Counted from the stretch's first letter, positions 14,232 to 23,550 are shown. The stretch: 47,942 nt of DNA from Candidatus Prevotella equi (GCA_018065145.1 JAGHTW010000083.1:1-47942); one strand, 5' to 3'. A program made the numbers and translations. The notes: generated from the letters alone by a model not told the origin.

Positions 14232-15776
14232 ATGAATAAACTCAGGGAACTTTACATAGATTGGAATGGTGGTGAGCCTGCCGTAATGGAGAAACTGCCT
14301 GGTGCTGGCAGTAACAGAGAGTATTACCGCATGAAGGATGCGGAAGGTAATAGTGTGATAGGTTGTATTGGTACTTCACAGGAGGAGAATCATGCGTTTC
14401 TATCGCTGGCAAAGCATTTCACGAAAAGACAGTTGCCTGTACCGAAGGTGCTGGCGGAGAGCGAAGATGAGATGCGCTATCTGCAAGAGGACCTTGGAAA
14501 CCTTTCGCTGTTTGACGCAATAAAGGGCGGTCGTGATGCCGGCGGTCGTTATAACGTGAAGGAGAAGGAACTGTTGAAGCGTACTATACGACAGTTGCCG
14601 AACATGCAGGTAAGAGGTGCACGCGGTCTTGACTTCAGCGTGTGTTATCCGCAGCCTGAGTTTGATCAGGAGGGTGTACTGTTTGACCTTAACTATTTCA
14701 AATATTGTTTCCTGAAGGCTACGGGTCTTGACTTCCATGAACTGAAGCTGGAGGCGAACTTCCGCTTGTTGGCAAAGGACTTGACGCAGAACGGCAGTGC
14801 TGAGATGGGATTCCTGTATCGTGATTTCCAGGCACGTAATGTGATGCTCGACAATGATGGCAATCCTTATTTCATAGACTTCCAAGGGGGCAGACGAGGA
14901 TCGTTCTATTATGACGTGGCGTCGTTTCTTTGGCAGGCATCGGCGCGCTATAGTGATACGCTGAGAATGGAACTCATCAGCGAGTATTACATGTCGCTGA
15001 AGCAATATACAGAGGTGCCATCGTTCAAGCAGTTCAATGATAGGCTGCAGCTGTTTGTGCTGTTCCGTATGCTGCAGGTGCTTGGCGCCTATGGCTTCAG
15101 AGGATATTTTGAACGTAAGGCGCACTTCATTCAGAGTATTCCGCCTGCAATGGAGAATATTCGCCAGCTGATAAGCAAGAATAATTTCCCTTATCCTTAT
15201 CTGATGGACCTGTTGAGACGTCTCACGCAGATGCCACAGTTTGCTGTAAAGCCAGAGGAACCGGTAGTACGTAAGGATGGTTACAAGACAACGGATAATA
15301 ATCCTTACGCAGCGAAGCCAAGCGATGGTAAGGCAACGTTCTCAAAGTATGATGGTAAGGGACCGCTTGTCGTTAAGGTGTTCTCGTTCTCTTATCACAA
15401 GGGTATTCCTGCCGATGAGTCTGGCAATGGCGGCGGATACGTGTTTGACTGTCGCAGCACTCATAACCCGGGACGTTATGAGCCTTATAAGAAACTGACG
15501 GGTATTGATGAGCCTGTGATACGATTCCTGGAGGATGACGGAGAGATTCTGACATTCCTTGAATCAGTCTATAAACTTGCCGATGCTCATGTGGAGAGGT
15601 ATATGCAACGTGGATTTACTTCGTTGATGTTCAGCTTCGGATGTACGGGAGGACAGCACCGTTCGGTGTATTCTGCACAGCATCTGGCGGAACATATTAG
15701 CAAGAAATACGGTGTGGAGGTACGTCTGCAGCATCGTGAACAAAAGATAGAGCAGACTTTTCCCGCTAATTCATAA
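14232..15776 (+). CDS. APH-type sugar kinase fused to a RapZ C-terminal domain
   Basis: This is a 514-residue protein. Residues ~1-330 are an aminoglycoside-phosphotransferase-fold kinase of the AmgK type: glycine-rich loop GAGSNREYYR (25-34), catalytic loop YRDFQARN (196-203, Asp198) and metal-binding FIDFQGG (214-220). Residues ~375-505 are the RapZ C-terminal domain with its GCTGGQHRSV signature (470-479). The RapZ N-terminal P-loop ATPase is absent. AmgK phosphorylates N-acetylmuramate/GlcNAc in cell-wall recycling, and the RapZ C-terminal domain senses glucosamine-6-phosphate in E. coli. A kinase controlled by, or coupled to, amino-sugar phosphate sensing is my inference. It is paired with the thioesterase gene 20 bp upstream, and a terminator follows the stop immediately. 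Confidence 0.88.
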   Translation: MNKLRELYIDWNGGEPAVMEKLPGAGSNREYYRMKDAEGNSVIGCIGTSQEENHAFLSLAKHFTKRQLPVPKVLAESEDEMRYLQEDLGNLSLFDAIKGGRDAGGRYNVKEKELLKRTIRQLPNMQVRGARGLDFSVCYPQPEFDQEGVLFDLNYFKYCFLKATGLDFHELKLEANFRLLAKDLTQNGSAEMGFLYRDFQARNVMLDNDGNPYFIDFQGGRRGSFYYDVASFLWQASARYSDTLRMELISEYYMSLKQYTEVPSFKQFNDRLQLFVLFRMLQVLGAYGFRGYFERKAHFIQSIPPAMENIRQLISKNNFPYPYLMDLLRRLTQMPQFAVKPEEPVVRKDGYKTTDNNPYAAKPSDGKATFSKYDGKGPLVVKVFSFSYHKGIPADESGNGGGYVFDCRSTHNPGRYEPYKKLTGIDEPVIRFLEDDGEILTFLESVYKLADAHVERYMQRGFTSLMFSFGCTGGQHRSVYSAQHLAEHISKKYGVEVRLQHREQKIEQTFPANS

Positions 15777-15779
15777 ATG

Positions 15780-15809
15780 AAAGAGCCCGCAGGATGATGC
15801 GGGCTCTTT
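15780..15809 (+). terminator. Intrinsic terminator after the kinase-RapZ gene
   Basis: A perfect 12-bp inverted repeat, AAAGAGCCCGCA / TGCGGGCTCTTT, with a 6-nt loop. It begins 4 bp after the stop codon, with a short T-run inside the right arm. Confidence 0.9.
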
Positions 15810-15832
15810 AAATAATCTTTAATAAAAATACC

Positions 15833-16786
15833 GTGTCAATAATTAAATTCTTAAAAGACTGGACCTTGCCCGTATCGATGATAAGCGGCGCCCTTGCATA
15901 TTTTGTTGGTAGGGAGTTGCCGTTTGGGGCTGTGGTGAAACATGATCTTTTGGCGTTTACGGAGATACTACAGCCTGTATTGCTCTTCTGCATGCTCTTT
16001 GTAGCCTTTTGCAAGGTCAAGCCATCAGCGCTGAAGCCACAACGTTGGCATCTGTGGCTTCTGCTGACGCAATCGTCCCTTTTTACCCTTTGCTGTTGGT
16101 TGCTGTGGATGTTTCCAACAACCGAAGCCCGCTTGGTAATAGAGGGTTTCATGCTTACCATCATTTGTCCTACCGCAACGGCATGTGCCGTGGTGACACA
16201 GAAACTTGGTGGTGACTCAGCCACAACGACTTCATATACCATTACCATAAATATCGTGGTGGCGTTGCTTGCGCCACTGCTGTTACCTTTTGCGCATCCA
16301 CAGGCTGGTATGTCTTTTATTCCCGCATTCCTTACTATTATAAATAAGGTGTTCCCTTTGCTTATGGTGCCGTTGCTGTTGGCATGGCTCGTAAGGTATC
16401 TCATGCCAGACTTTCATGCTAAGGTGTTGCGCACGAAGGACCTTGCTTTCTATATGTGGGCGGTGGCACTTGCCATCGCTATTGCCGTTACCTGCCGTGC
16501 CTTGGCACACAGCGATGAAAGCCTTTGGCATGTAGGCGGCATTGCTGTGGCTACGCTTATAGCGTGTCTCTTCCAGTTTTGTTTTGGCAAATGGGTTGGA
16601 AAACACTACGGTATGCGCATGGAGGCAGGACAGGCAATGGGACAGAAGAATACTGTCTTTATCATCTGGCTTGGTTATACATTCCTTTCGCCAATCAGTG
16701 CCACAGCAGGTGGTTTCTATTCTGTATGGCACAATGTGGTGAACTCATATCAGCTGTATAAGCACAAGTCAATACATAATTCATAA
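15833..16786 (+). CDS. Bile acid:sodium symporter (BASS)-family transporter
   Basis: This 317-residue inner-membrane protein has about nine to ten hydrophobic segments. The start is GTG at 15833 (read MSIIKFLKDWTLP). That includes all of the first membrane segment, while the next ATG at 15878 would cut into it. The segment order and the polar TACAVVTQKLGGDSATTTS stretch (about residues 125-143) fit the BASS/SBF fold, whose crossover region binds Na+ and an organic anion. The cargo is unknown. The gene lies just after a terminator, so it needs its own promoter, but I found no good TAnnTTTG box. Its last codons (CAT AAT TCA TAA) are a heptamer-type repeat, and it ends 4 bp from the convergent DUF362 gene. 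Confidence 0.85.
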   Translation: MSIIKFLKDWTLPVSMISGALAYFVGRELPFGAVVKHDLLAFTEILQPVLLFCMLFVAFCKVKPSALKPQRWHLWLLLTQSSLFTLCCWLLWMFPTTEARLVIEGFMLTIICPTATACAVVTQKLGGDSATTTSYTITINIVVALLAPLLLPFAHPQAGMSFIPAFLTIINKVFPLLMVPLLLAWLVRYLMPDFHAKVLRTKDLAFYMWAVALAIAIAVTCRALAHSDESLWHVGGIAVATLIACLFQFCFGKWVGKHYGMRMEAGQAMGQKNTVFIIWLGYTFLSPISATAGGFYSVWHNVVNSYQLYKHKSIHNS

Positions 16787-16792
16787 TGCATT
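16776..16792 (+). repeat. Heptamer-type repeat overlapping the BASS stop codon
   Basis: The sequence CATAATTCATAATGCAT belongs to the same family as the 11493 array. It encodes the C-terminal H-N-S and the stop, and spans the 4-bp gap between the convergent genes. Confidence 0.75.
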
Positions 16793-17732
16793 ACTTAATC
16801 GTTATCACCTTGTAGTTCTTACTACCGAGACCAATCTTCTCAGCATGGTCTATGGTATGTGTGCCGTGGCGAGTGTTGATGCGTTCAACGAGAGGCTTGT
16901 TGTCATCGCCTGGCTTTCCTTTGTAATTGAATACCATATCAACACATGCCTGGTCAAGTGCAACAGGATCGAGTGATGCCATGATACCCATGTCCTGTAA
17001 CTCTGGTTTTGCAGGGTGACCATCGCAGTCACAATCCACGGACATGTTGTTCATTACGTTTATGTATAGTATCTTGCCGTTGAAATAGTTGTGTACACCC
17101 TGTGCCGCTGCAGCCATAGACTCAAGGAACGCATCCTGTGGCTTAGTGTGTTGCCATGCGTCAGGAGTCTTGTCTGTAACACCGTGTGAATGGATATAAG
17201 CCTTTCCTGCTGTTGATGCTACACCGATGGAAGCATTCTTCAGCACACCACCGAAGCCACCCATGGTGTGACCTTTGAAGTGTGCAAGATTTATCATCCA
17301 ATCATAGTGTGCGAGGTGTTCGCCCACGATGTCATACTTTATCCATTTCTGGTCTTTTACAGGTATGCGGATAGACTCGCGCTCGTCCATCAGGTCAACA
17401 GCGAAGATAGAATCAAAACCATGCTGGTGTATTGTCTCCCAGTGCTTCTTTGGGTCCTGACGTGTGCCGCCGTATGCTGTGCAGCATTCTACGATAGTAC
17501 CATTTACTTCCTCTACGAGGTTTCTGATAAGTGTTGGCTTGAGGTAGTGGTTGTTGCCGCCCTCGCCAGTACTTATTTTCACTGCCACACGGCCTTCTGG
17601 TGTTACACCCAGAGCCTTATAAATCTTTACGAGTGATTCAGGTGTGATGTCCTTGGTAAAGAATACCTTGCTTTGTGCAGAGACGGTCAATGCCATCGCT
17701 GCAAGAATGATAAGAGAAAGGATTTTTTTCAT
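16791..17732 (-). CDS. Secreted DUF362 protein
   Basis: This 313-residue protein has a signal peptide (MKKILSLIILAAMALTVSAQ, cleavage after SAQ or AQ). The mature part matches DUF362: an early VAVKISTGEGGNNHYL segment, a central HFKGHTMGGFGGVLKNASIG motif (about 168-187) and a later MGIMASLDPVALDQACVDMV motif (about 242-261). Many DUF362 proteins carry a ferredoxin domain, but none is present here, and only the CDCD pair near residue 228 could bind metal. The gene starts 32 bp after the TonB-dependent receptor stop with no terminator between, so it is probably co-expressed with the receptor. Function is unknown; a periplasmic or cell-surface role in handling whatever the receptor imports is inference. 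Confidence 0.85.
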   Translation of the reverse strand: MKKILSLIILAAMALTVSAQSKVFFTKDITPESLVKIYKALGVTPEGRVAVKISTGEGGNNHYLKPTLIRNLVEEVNGTIVECCTAYGGTRQDPKKHWETIHQHGFDSIFAVDLMDERESIRIPVKDQKWIKYDIVGEHLAHYDWMINLAHFKGHTMGGFGGVLKNASIGVASTAGKAYIHSHGVTDKTPDAWQHTKPQDAFLESMAAAAQGVHNYFNGKILYINVMNNMSVDCDCDGHPAKPELQDMGIMASLDPVALDQACVDMVFNYKGKPGDDNKPLVERINTRHGTHTIDHAEKIGLGSKNYKVITIK

Positions 17733-17764
17733 AGTCGGGAAATTATTAATTGTTATTTGTTGTG

Positions 17765-19657
17765 TTAAAATTGTGCTCTCACACCTGCCATGAATGTAGC
17801 TCGTGGCATAGGGTAGCCAGCATTAATCTCGTACTTACGTGCAAGGAGGTTGTCGCCCTTTACCCATAGTTGCAGTTGCTTCATCAACTGGTAGTTCACG
17901 GTAGCATTGAGAAGGGTGACGTATGTCTTCTTCTCAGACTTTCCTACCTCTGTGAAGAGTCCGCTAAGCTGTTGCAGTCCGAGTGTAGCGGACCATTTGC
18001 CGTAGTTCATATTTCCTCCGATGTAGCCCTTGTATTCTGGTGCTCCGAGAACGTGTTTGTCCATGTGCAGGAAGGAATGGTTGGTGTTTACAGACCAATG
18101 GCTGTTTATTCTCCACGCCGCCTCAATCTCAGCGCCACGGTTCTTTATCTTTCCTGTGTTGTAGAACTTGTTGTTTGGACCTTGTGCAAGGATGTTGTCG
18201 CCATTGATGAGGAAGAGATTTACGCCGTATGTCAGCGCACCCTTGAGCAGATGGTGCTTCCATGATATCTCGTAGTTCCAGAGACGCTCTGCCTTCAGTT
18301 CTTCGTTAGCTGTGCCATAGAGATAGAGGTCCTTTGTCGTAGGATTGCGGAATCCCTTGCTTGCAGATACCCTTATCTCACCATTGTTCATAGGGCGTGC
18401 CACGATACCTGCCTGCGGAATCCATTCTCCGCCAGCTACGTTATGGTAGTCATAGCGCACTCCGGCATCAATCGTCAACCAACGTGTTACGTCTTGCTTC
18501 ACGTCGATATATCCTGCTATCTCATTGCTGTGGGCATGAGCGCTTTGCATCTTACGTTTGCCGGCAGTGACAATCTCGCCTGTTGTGCGACTTTTGTAAT
18601 AAGCCCTGCCGTAGATGTGCTGATAGTCAGCTCCTATGGTGATGCTGTTGCCTGGAAGCAATGTCAGTGTCTCGTACCATGATACGCCTGCCAGCGCATC
18701 CTTTGAATGAAAGAGCTCTGTCTGTGGCTTACCGCCTTTTGCGCTGTAGCCATCGTTAATCTTGTGGAAGCCAAAATTGTCGTATATGCTTATGCGACCG
18801 TTTGCTTTGTCATAGTGATGCTCCAGTCCCAGTGTTGCTACGCCACGGGTAATCCACTGTATTGCCTCAAGCATTGGAGCACTTGTGCTACCCGGATATG
18901 ACGAATTGAAATGTGTTATGTTAATGTCTGCAAAGGCATTCCAATGCTGTGAGAAATCGTAGCCCAGTTTTATGAAGCCGCCGTACTGCTCAAAACCCAT
19001 ATTGGGGCGGTGGTTATCGGTACGACTGTATTGTAATGCTACGGTGCTGCTGAATTTTCCTTTGCGGAGCATATTGCTTGCTTCTGCTTCTATTGTTCCC
19101 CACGAACCAGCGCCAAGGCTGATGTTTGTATATACACCATCCTTCTTTGCGCCGCGTGTGATAATATTCACCACGCCGCCCATGGCATTGGAACCATATA
19201 GCACCGATGCAGGACCGCGAAGAACCTCTACGCGCTCTGCCATCATGGTCTGGTATGAGTCAGAGATACTATGACCGAAGACTCCTTGGTACTGTGGATG
19301 ACCATCAATGAGAATCAATAGCTGTCCGTTGCCAGCTGATATGCCTCGCATGTTTATCGCTCCTGCTGCACCTGTTGATACACCGTAACCTAACATGCCA
19401 CGCTGTGTGACAAAGAGACCAGGAACCTGTTCCGTGAGGGTAGGGAGGATGTTCTGGCGATGCTGCTCGTTGAGGGTGCTGTTGCTGATGATACTTACGG
19501 AGAAAGGAATGTTTCTTGCGGTTGTGGCGTTCCTTGTGCCCGTAACGATGACATCTTGAATGTCTCTCCCTGTTATGGTGTCATTGTTTTCAGTATCATT
19601 TGCCATAGCATTGAGACTAAGACAACAGAGTAATGTGAGTTGTATTATTTTCTTCAT
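17765..19657 (-). CDS. TonB-dependent outer-membrane receptor
   Basis: This 630-residue receptor starts at the ATG at 19657 (MKKIIQLTLLCCLSLNAMA signal peptide). The upstream 38 codons of open frame lie over the promoter region and are excluded. The plug domain (about 25-170) begins with DVIVTGTR and includes NMRGISAGNGQLLILIDG and VEVLRGPASVLYGSNAMGGV. The rest is a 22-strand barrel ending in the terminal phenylalanine of VRAQF. It has no SusC-type carboxypeptidase-like N-terminal domain and no SusD partner. It therefore resembles siderophore, cobalamin or colicin-receptor types rather than glycan importers. A -7-like box is at 19689-19696, and the downstream partner is the DUF362 gene. The substrate cannot be told. 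Confidence 0.93.
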   Translation of the reverse strand: MKKIIQLTLLCCLSLNAMANDTENNDTITGRDIQDVIVTGTRNATTARNIPFSVSIISNSTLNEQHRQNILPTLTEQVPGLFVTQRGMLGYGVSTGAAGAINMRGISAGNGQLLILIDGHPQYQGVFGHSISDSYQTMMAERVEVLRGPASVLYGSNAMGGVVNIITRGAKKDGVYTNISLGAGSWGTIEAEASNMLRKGKFSSTVALQYSRTDNHRPNMGFEQYGGFIKLGYDFSQHWNAFADINITHFNSSYPGSTSAPMLEAIQWITRGVATLGLEHHYDKANGRISIYDNFGFHKINDGYSAKGGKPQTELFHSKDALAGVSWYETLTLLPGNSITIGADYQHIYGRAYYKSRTTGEIVTAGKRKMQSAHAHSNEIAGYIDVKQDVTRWLTIDAGVRYDYHNVAGGEWIPQAGIVARPMNNGEIRVSASKGFRNPTTKDLYLYGTANEELKAERLWNYEISWKHHLLKGALTYGVNLFLINGDNILAQGPNNKFYNTGKIKNRGAEIEAAWRINSHWSVNTNHSFLHMDKHVLGAPEYKGYIGGNMNYGKWSATLGLQQLSGLFTEVGKSEKKTYVTLLNATVNYQLMKQLQLWVKGDNLLARKYEINAGYPMPRATFMAGVRAQF

Positions 19658-19688
19658 TATTATGTTTTGGAAGTTTGTTATCTTTATG

Positions 19689-19696
19689 CAAATATA
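19689..19696 (-). promoter_or_regulatory. Probable -7 box for the TonB receptor
   Basis: The minus strand reads TATATTTG, matching TAnnTTTG, about 32 bp before the ATG. No clear -33 box. The space upstream is too short for a cobalamin riboswitch. Confidence 0.45.
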
Positions 19697-19777
19697 GGCA
19701 TTTTGTTTATATTGTTGTTCTAAGATTCCAAAGTGTTGGTATGTTAACCCTGTTTTATTGATATAGCGCAAGTAAAA

Positions 19778-19809
19778 GAGCCACGTTACCTTTGGGCAAC
19801 GTGGCTCTA
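19778..19809 (-). terminator. Intrinsic terminator of the pectinase gene
   Basis: The inverted repeat AGAGCCACGTT / AACGTGGCTCT (11 bp, 10-nt loop) is followed on the minus strand by TTTTAC. It lies 28 bp after the pectinase stop and insulates the TonB receptor gene. Confidence 0.9.
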
Positions 19810-19837
19810 ATTGTATTCTTATGTTTGTGAGATAAGA

Positions 19838-22800
19838 TTATTTTACCACAAACTTAATACCGTTCTTGATGTACATTCCCTTTGGAAGGTTGTTAGGATT
19901 AAGAACTGGTGAACCTCCAATAGTGTAGATAACATCGTTTTCTACGGTTGCAGGTGTTGCGCTCTCTACTATCTCTGCAGCTGTAACTTCTTCGATTGTT
20001 CCTTCTTCCTCATCGTCAAGGGTGAGTGATCCTGTCTTTGCTGCTGATGATGAAGGAGTGAAGACGATCTTTGTGATTGTCTGACCACCGCTTACGAAGT
20101 ATGCATAGTATGTCTTGCCTGCAGATACTGATGCTGACATCTTGCCAGTAGAGCATGATGCTGTAGTGATTGGTGAACCAACAGCTGTGCCTATTGCTGA
20201 TGTGCGGGCATTGTCTGATGTGTTGTTAGACTTGAAGTAAACAGTCAGTGTACCATTGCTTGATGGAGTGTACTTGATGTAGCGTGTGCTTGAAGAACTT
20301 GCACCGTTACAGTGGAATCCGTTAGCATTAACATAGTCGCTGGTGTAGGTTGATGTAGTGTTGCCTACGAGTGTCAGACCATTGTAAGAATAGTTGTAGT
20401 TGTTGCCAGCGAGTATTACTGTTGAACCGAACTGTGAGAAGTCCCATGTCGTAGCAGCTGCTGTCTCTGTCTTTGGTACCATCTTGATGGCATATACATA
20501 TACGCCGCTTGTCTCGTCGGTAGAGATCTTGATGGTGCAGTTGCCTGATGTTGATGGGTAGAAGGTGGAACTTACAGCACCGCCAGGAGCTACGGCTGTT
20601 GTCTTAGACTTAGAACCGTCTGTGATAACGAGGTTACGTGTTGCAGAAGAGTTTGTATGGAATGCGTAAACTACAACGTAGTGAACACCTGTTACATTGA
20701 AGCTCAGTGTGCGAGCGTCCTTCACCTGTGCTGCATTGCAAGCTGTCTTTGTGGTAGAAGAGCCAACTGCCTCGTTAGATGGGTTGATGTAGTTTACAGT
20801 GCCTGTTGTGCTGAATGATGTAACGTTATTGTTTGTAATCCAGTTAGCGCTGAGGCCTGATGCAGTGAAGTCAGTGAAGATAGTCTGTGAGGTGATGCTC
20901 TTGTAGTTTGAAGCAGTAGTGTTTGTTGTTGTGTTTGTTGTAGTAGAACTGCTTGAAGAAGATGTTGAGCCAGAGTATTTTACTGCTGAGCTTGCAACAC
21001 CGAAGCCACCCATTGCGTTTGCTACACGTACGGTGTAAGAACCTGTAGCGCTTACAGTGTATGATGTAGAAGTAGTGATAGCAACGTATGCACCGTCCTT
21101 CTCAATGAGGTATGCCTTTGCTCCGCTTACTGCGCTCCATGACATCTTTGTGCCAGAGAGTGATGGTGTTGGAGCTGTGAGCTGTGTGCAGTAGTTGTAT
21201 GCTGTGTTACCCCAAGAACCGAGAACGTCTGTCAGGGCATAGCCTGATGTGCTTGAGAGATAGAGTTTGTCAGAACCTGATGCGCCACCGAGAGCACTGA
21301 TAGAGTGTGATGTGATAGCAGCACCGTTGTAAGTGTTGTTATACTCGTGGAAACGGAGCTTGAGACCAGAGCTCATTGTTGTCCAACCAGCTGATGTAGG
21401 CTTGATTTCGAACTTGGTGTTGAGCCATGTAGAAGCAGGGCTGTTCTGCCAAGGACGTCCGAGGTTGTATGTGCCGTTCTGTGAAGACTCACCCTTGATA
21501 GCGCAGTAGTGGAATACGTATCCCTTCTCTGATGCGTAGGTAGAAGGTGCTGTGATAACGTCGCCAGATGTCTTTACAGAAGAATTGGTGCAGTTGATTG
21601 TTACTGAGTTGAAGAAGATAGAACCAGAACCGCAGATGAAGTCTGTTGTGCCCTTGATGTAACCACCCTCAAAGTATGAGAGCATACCTTCAGAACCGTT
21701 TGACCAGTATGTATCCTGTGTGCCTACGAGAGCAACGTTCTTCAGTACATTCTTTGTACCGTGATCCCACCATGCTACGCCACGCTCTGCCTTAGTAGAA
21801 GAGTTGTAACCCACCTTACACTGCAGTGTGATATCCTGCATGTAGATGTTTGAACCTGTTGTGTAAAGAGTAGCGGTAGTGCCGAGACCTTCTGTAGATG
21901 GTGTGTTGTAGATGATTACACCGTCACGGCTCTGACCGATGATAGATACGTATGAAGAAAGCTTTGTGTTGTAGTCGCTGCCGAGGTTGTATGTGCCGTT
22001 AGGTACGAAGATGTATGCACGTGCACTTGAAGTAGCCTTGCTGTTTGCTGTTGAGATAGCAGACTTCAGTGAAGATGCGCTACCTGCTGATACTATGATG
22101 TAGCTTGCTGAGGTAGAAGCTGTTGATGTGCTTGTTGAAGTGCTGCTGCTTGAAGATGAGCTTGAAGAGCTTGATGATGAACTTGAAGTAGAACCGCTCT
22201 CTGATACTGCACCTGATGTTGTAACTGTGAGTGTAGCGCCAGCGTATGTAGCTAACTCTGACTTTGCTGTTGAAGCAGAGAGTGTGCTGTAGGAATATGA
22301 AGGAGTAGTTACGCTACCAGAGTTTGTCATGTATGAAGAGTTGCCTGAACAGTTGTTGAACTTACAAGCGTTTGTACCACCGTAGTTCTGGTAGAAGATG
22401 TAGTTCTTGCCTGATACTGGCTTTGAAGGAACGCCGAAGTAACAGCCGTCGAAGAGGGCAGAAGCGTTCTGAGGTCCTACGAAATAGTGAGCAGTGCTTG
22501 CTGTCCACGCACAGTTGAGGAAGTGGAGCTCTGCATTACGGCAACGGAGCATACGCTCAACGCAGCCTTCGTCCCACCAGCAGTAAGCCCATGTCATAGA
22601 GTACTTGCCGTCTGATGGCTTGTCGGTAGATGAAGAACCGAGAAGGTTAGAGAAACGGTGGTCGTCAGTACCGCCAGAACCGCCAGCCTTAGGGCTCTTG
22701 AGGTAACGGAAACGACACCAAGAAACGGTGATGTTGTCTGTTACGCCTTTGTTGTCGAAGTTGCCGTCGCAACCATCCTGGAAGTCACAGTGATCTACCC

Positions 22801-23245
22801 ATGCCTTTGTAACGCCGTCAAAGCAGAGGTTGTCCCAACCATCGCAGTCGTATGCGCCAGGGCCTACGAAGGTAAGGTTGCGGAGAATGAGGTTTGTTGA
22901 ACCCTTCTTGAAATAGAGAATACCAGAATTAGAAGAGTTCTGCTGGTTGCTGATGAGCTTAACGCCCTTGACAGCCATGAGAGTCTTGTTTGTTGCTACC
23001 ACGCTGATGTGGTTGGTAACGGTGATATCCTTTGTGATGATAACCACCTTTGAGCCGCTTGCCTTGAGAGCGTTCTCAAGTTCTGAGGCAGAAGTTACGA
23101 GTGTTGGCGTAGCGCTACCACCACCTGTTACGCCAGCGGCATAACCGAAGGCAGAAGATTTGTAAGCGCTTGAACCTGCAAATGCTGCAGAGGAAAAGAA
23201 ACACATCAAAAGACAAAGAAGTCCTGTGCTAAAAATTTTTTTCAT
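19838..23245 (-). CDS. Secreted pectate lyase (PL1) / pectin methylesterase (CE8) fusion
   Basis: This 1135-residue multi-domain enzyme begins with a signal peptide (1-23, cleavage after AFA). Next is a PL1-type pectate lyase (about 25-330) with WVDHCDFQDG (149-158), NITVSWCRF (171-179) and RMLRCR (231-236, the RxPRxR-like catalytic Arg). A serine-rich linker (351-383) leads to a CE8 pectin methylesterase (about 384-690) with GTQDTYW (509-515), GTTDFICG (533-540, catalytic Asp) and LGRPW (596-600). A fibronectin-III-like module (~690-765), a second Ser/Thr linker and two beta-sandwich modules that may bind carbohydrate follow. The tail (YTIGGSPV...LPKGMYIKNGIKFVVK) resembles a type IX secretion/anchoring signal. 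The esterase would expose homogalacturonan for the lyase. No SusC/SusD genes are adjacent. Its promoter is about 300 nt upstream. Confidence 0.95.
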   Translation of the reverse strand: MKKIFSTGLLCLLMCFFSSAAFAGSSAYKSSAFGYAAGVTGGGSATPTLVTSASELENALKASGSKVVIITKDITVTNHISVVATNKTLMAVKGVKLISNQQNSSNSGILYFKKGSTNLILRNLTFVGPGAYDCDGWDNLCFDGVTKAWVDHCDFQDGCDGNFDNKGVTDNITVSWCRFRYLKSPKAGGSGGTDDHRFSNLLGSSSTDKPSDGKYSMTWAYCWWDEGCVERMLRCRNAELHFLNCAWTASTAHYFVGPQNASALFDGCYFGVPSKPVSGKNYIFYQNYGGTNACKFNNCSGNSSYMTNSGSVTTPSYSYSTLSASTAKSELATYAGATLTVTTSGAVSESGSTSSSSSSSSSSSSSSSTSTSTSTASTSASYIIVSAGSASSLKSAISTANSKATSSARAYIFVPNGTYNLGSDYNTKLSSYVSIIGQSRDGVIIYNTPSTEGLGTTATLYTTGSNIYMQDITLQCKVGYNSSTKAERGVAWWDHGTKNVLKNVALVGTQDTYWSNGSEGMLSYFEGGYIKGTTDFICGSGSIFFNSVTINCTNSSVKTSGDVITAPSTYASEKGYVFHYCAIKGESSQNGTYNLGRPWQNSPASTWLNTKFEIKPTSAGWTTMSSGLKLRFHEYNNTYNGAAITSHSISALGGASGSDKLYLSSTSGYALTDVLGSWGNTAYNYCTQLTAPTPSLSGTKMSWSAVSGAKAYLIEKDGAYVAITTSTSYTVSATGSYTVRVANAMGGFGVASSAVKYSGSTSSSSSSTTTNTTTNTTASNYKSITSQTIFTDFTASGLSANWITNNNVTSFSTTGTVNYINPSNEAVGSSTTKTACNAAQVKDARTLSFNVTGVHYVVVYAFHTNSSATRNLVITDGSKSKTTAVAPGGAVSSTFYPSTSGNCTIKISTDETSGVYVYAIKMVPKTETAAATTWDFSQFGSTVILAGNNYNYSYNGLTLVGNTTSTYTSDYVNANGFHCNGASSSSTRYIKYTPSSNGTLTVYFKSNNTSDNARTSAIGTAVGSPITTASCSTGKMSASVSAGKTYYAYFVSGGQTITKIVFTPSSSAAKTGSLTLDDEEEGTIEEVTAAEIVESATPATVENDVIYTIGGSPVLNPNNLPKGMYIKNGIKFVVK

Positions 23246-23550
23246 AATGGGTGTTAGTTAGGAATATAGTTTTATTTATTATTTTATAATGTAACCTTAT
23301 TTATATATATAGGTCCGTTTTTTGTCTGGGTTAATAGTAAGTATTGCTACTTTCTTTGTTTTTTTTGTTATTTTTTTTAATGTGTCCGTGCACATTTTTC
23401 TGTTAGCGTACACAGTTGTTAAATGTTTTTATTCTTCAAACTAAATTTTGTTGAATAAAGTTTAAGGTAAATTTGTTAGTTAGTAGGTGTAAAATTGCGT
23501 CATTGGTCACTCCCGTTGAGTACCGATTGAAAAAACGAAAAATATCTGTG
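23246..23550 (-). promoter_or_regulatory. Long AT-rich 5' leader of the pectinase gene
   Basis: About 300 nt separate the predicted start site (~23544) from the pectinase ATG. I see no open frame of note and no known riboswitch. There is only a weak inverted repeat near 23379-23394 (ATGTG..CACAT) and an imperfect ACCTTATTTATATATATAGG hairpin near 23293-23313. Confidence 0.5.

Noticed and set aside
14400..15125. 241-codon minus-strand open frame
   Set aside because: Antisense to the kinase domain of the kinase-RapZ gene; no recognisable motif and no start context.
19658..19777. Cobalamin riboswitch before the TonB receptor
   Set aside because: Only ~120 nt lie between the pectinase terminator and the receptor ATG, and no B12-box-like sequence is seen.
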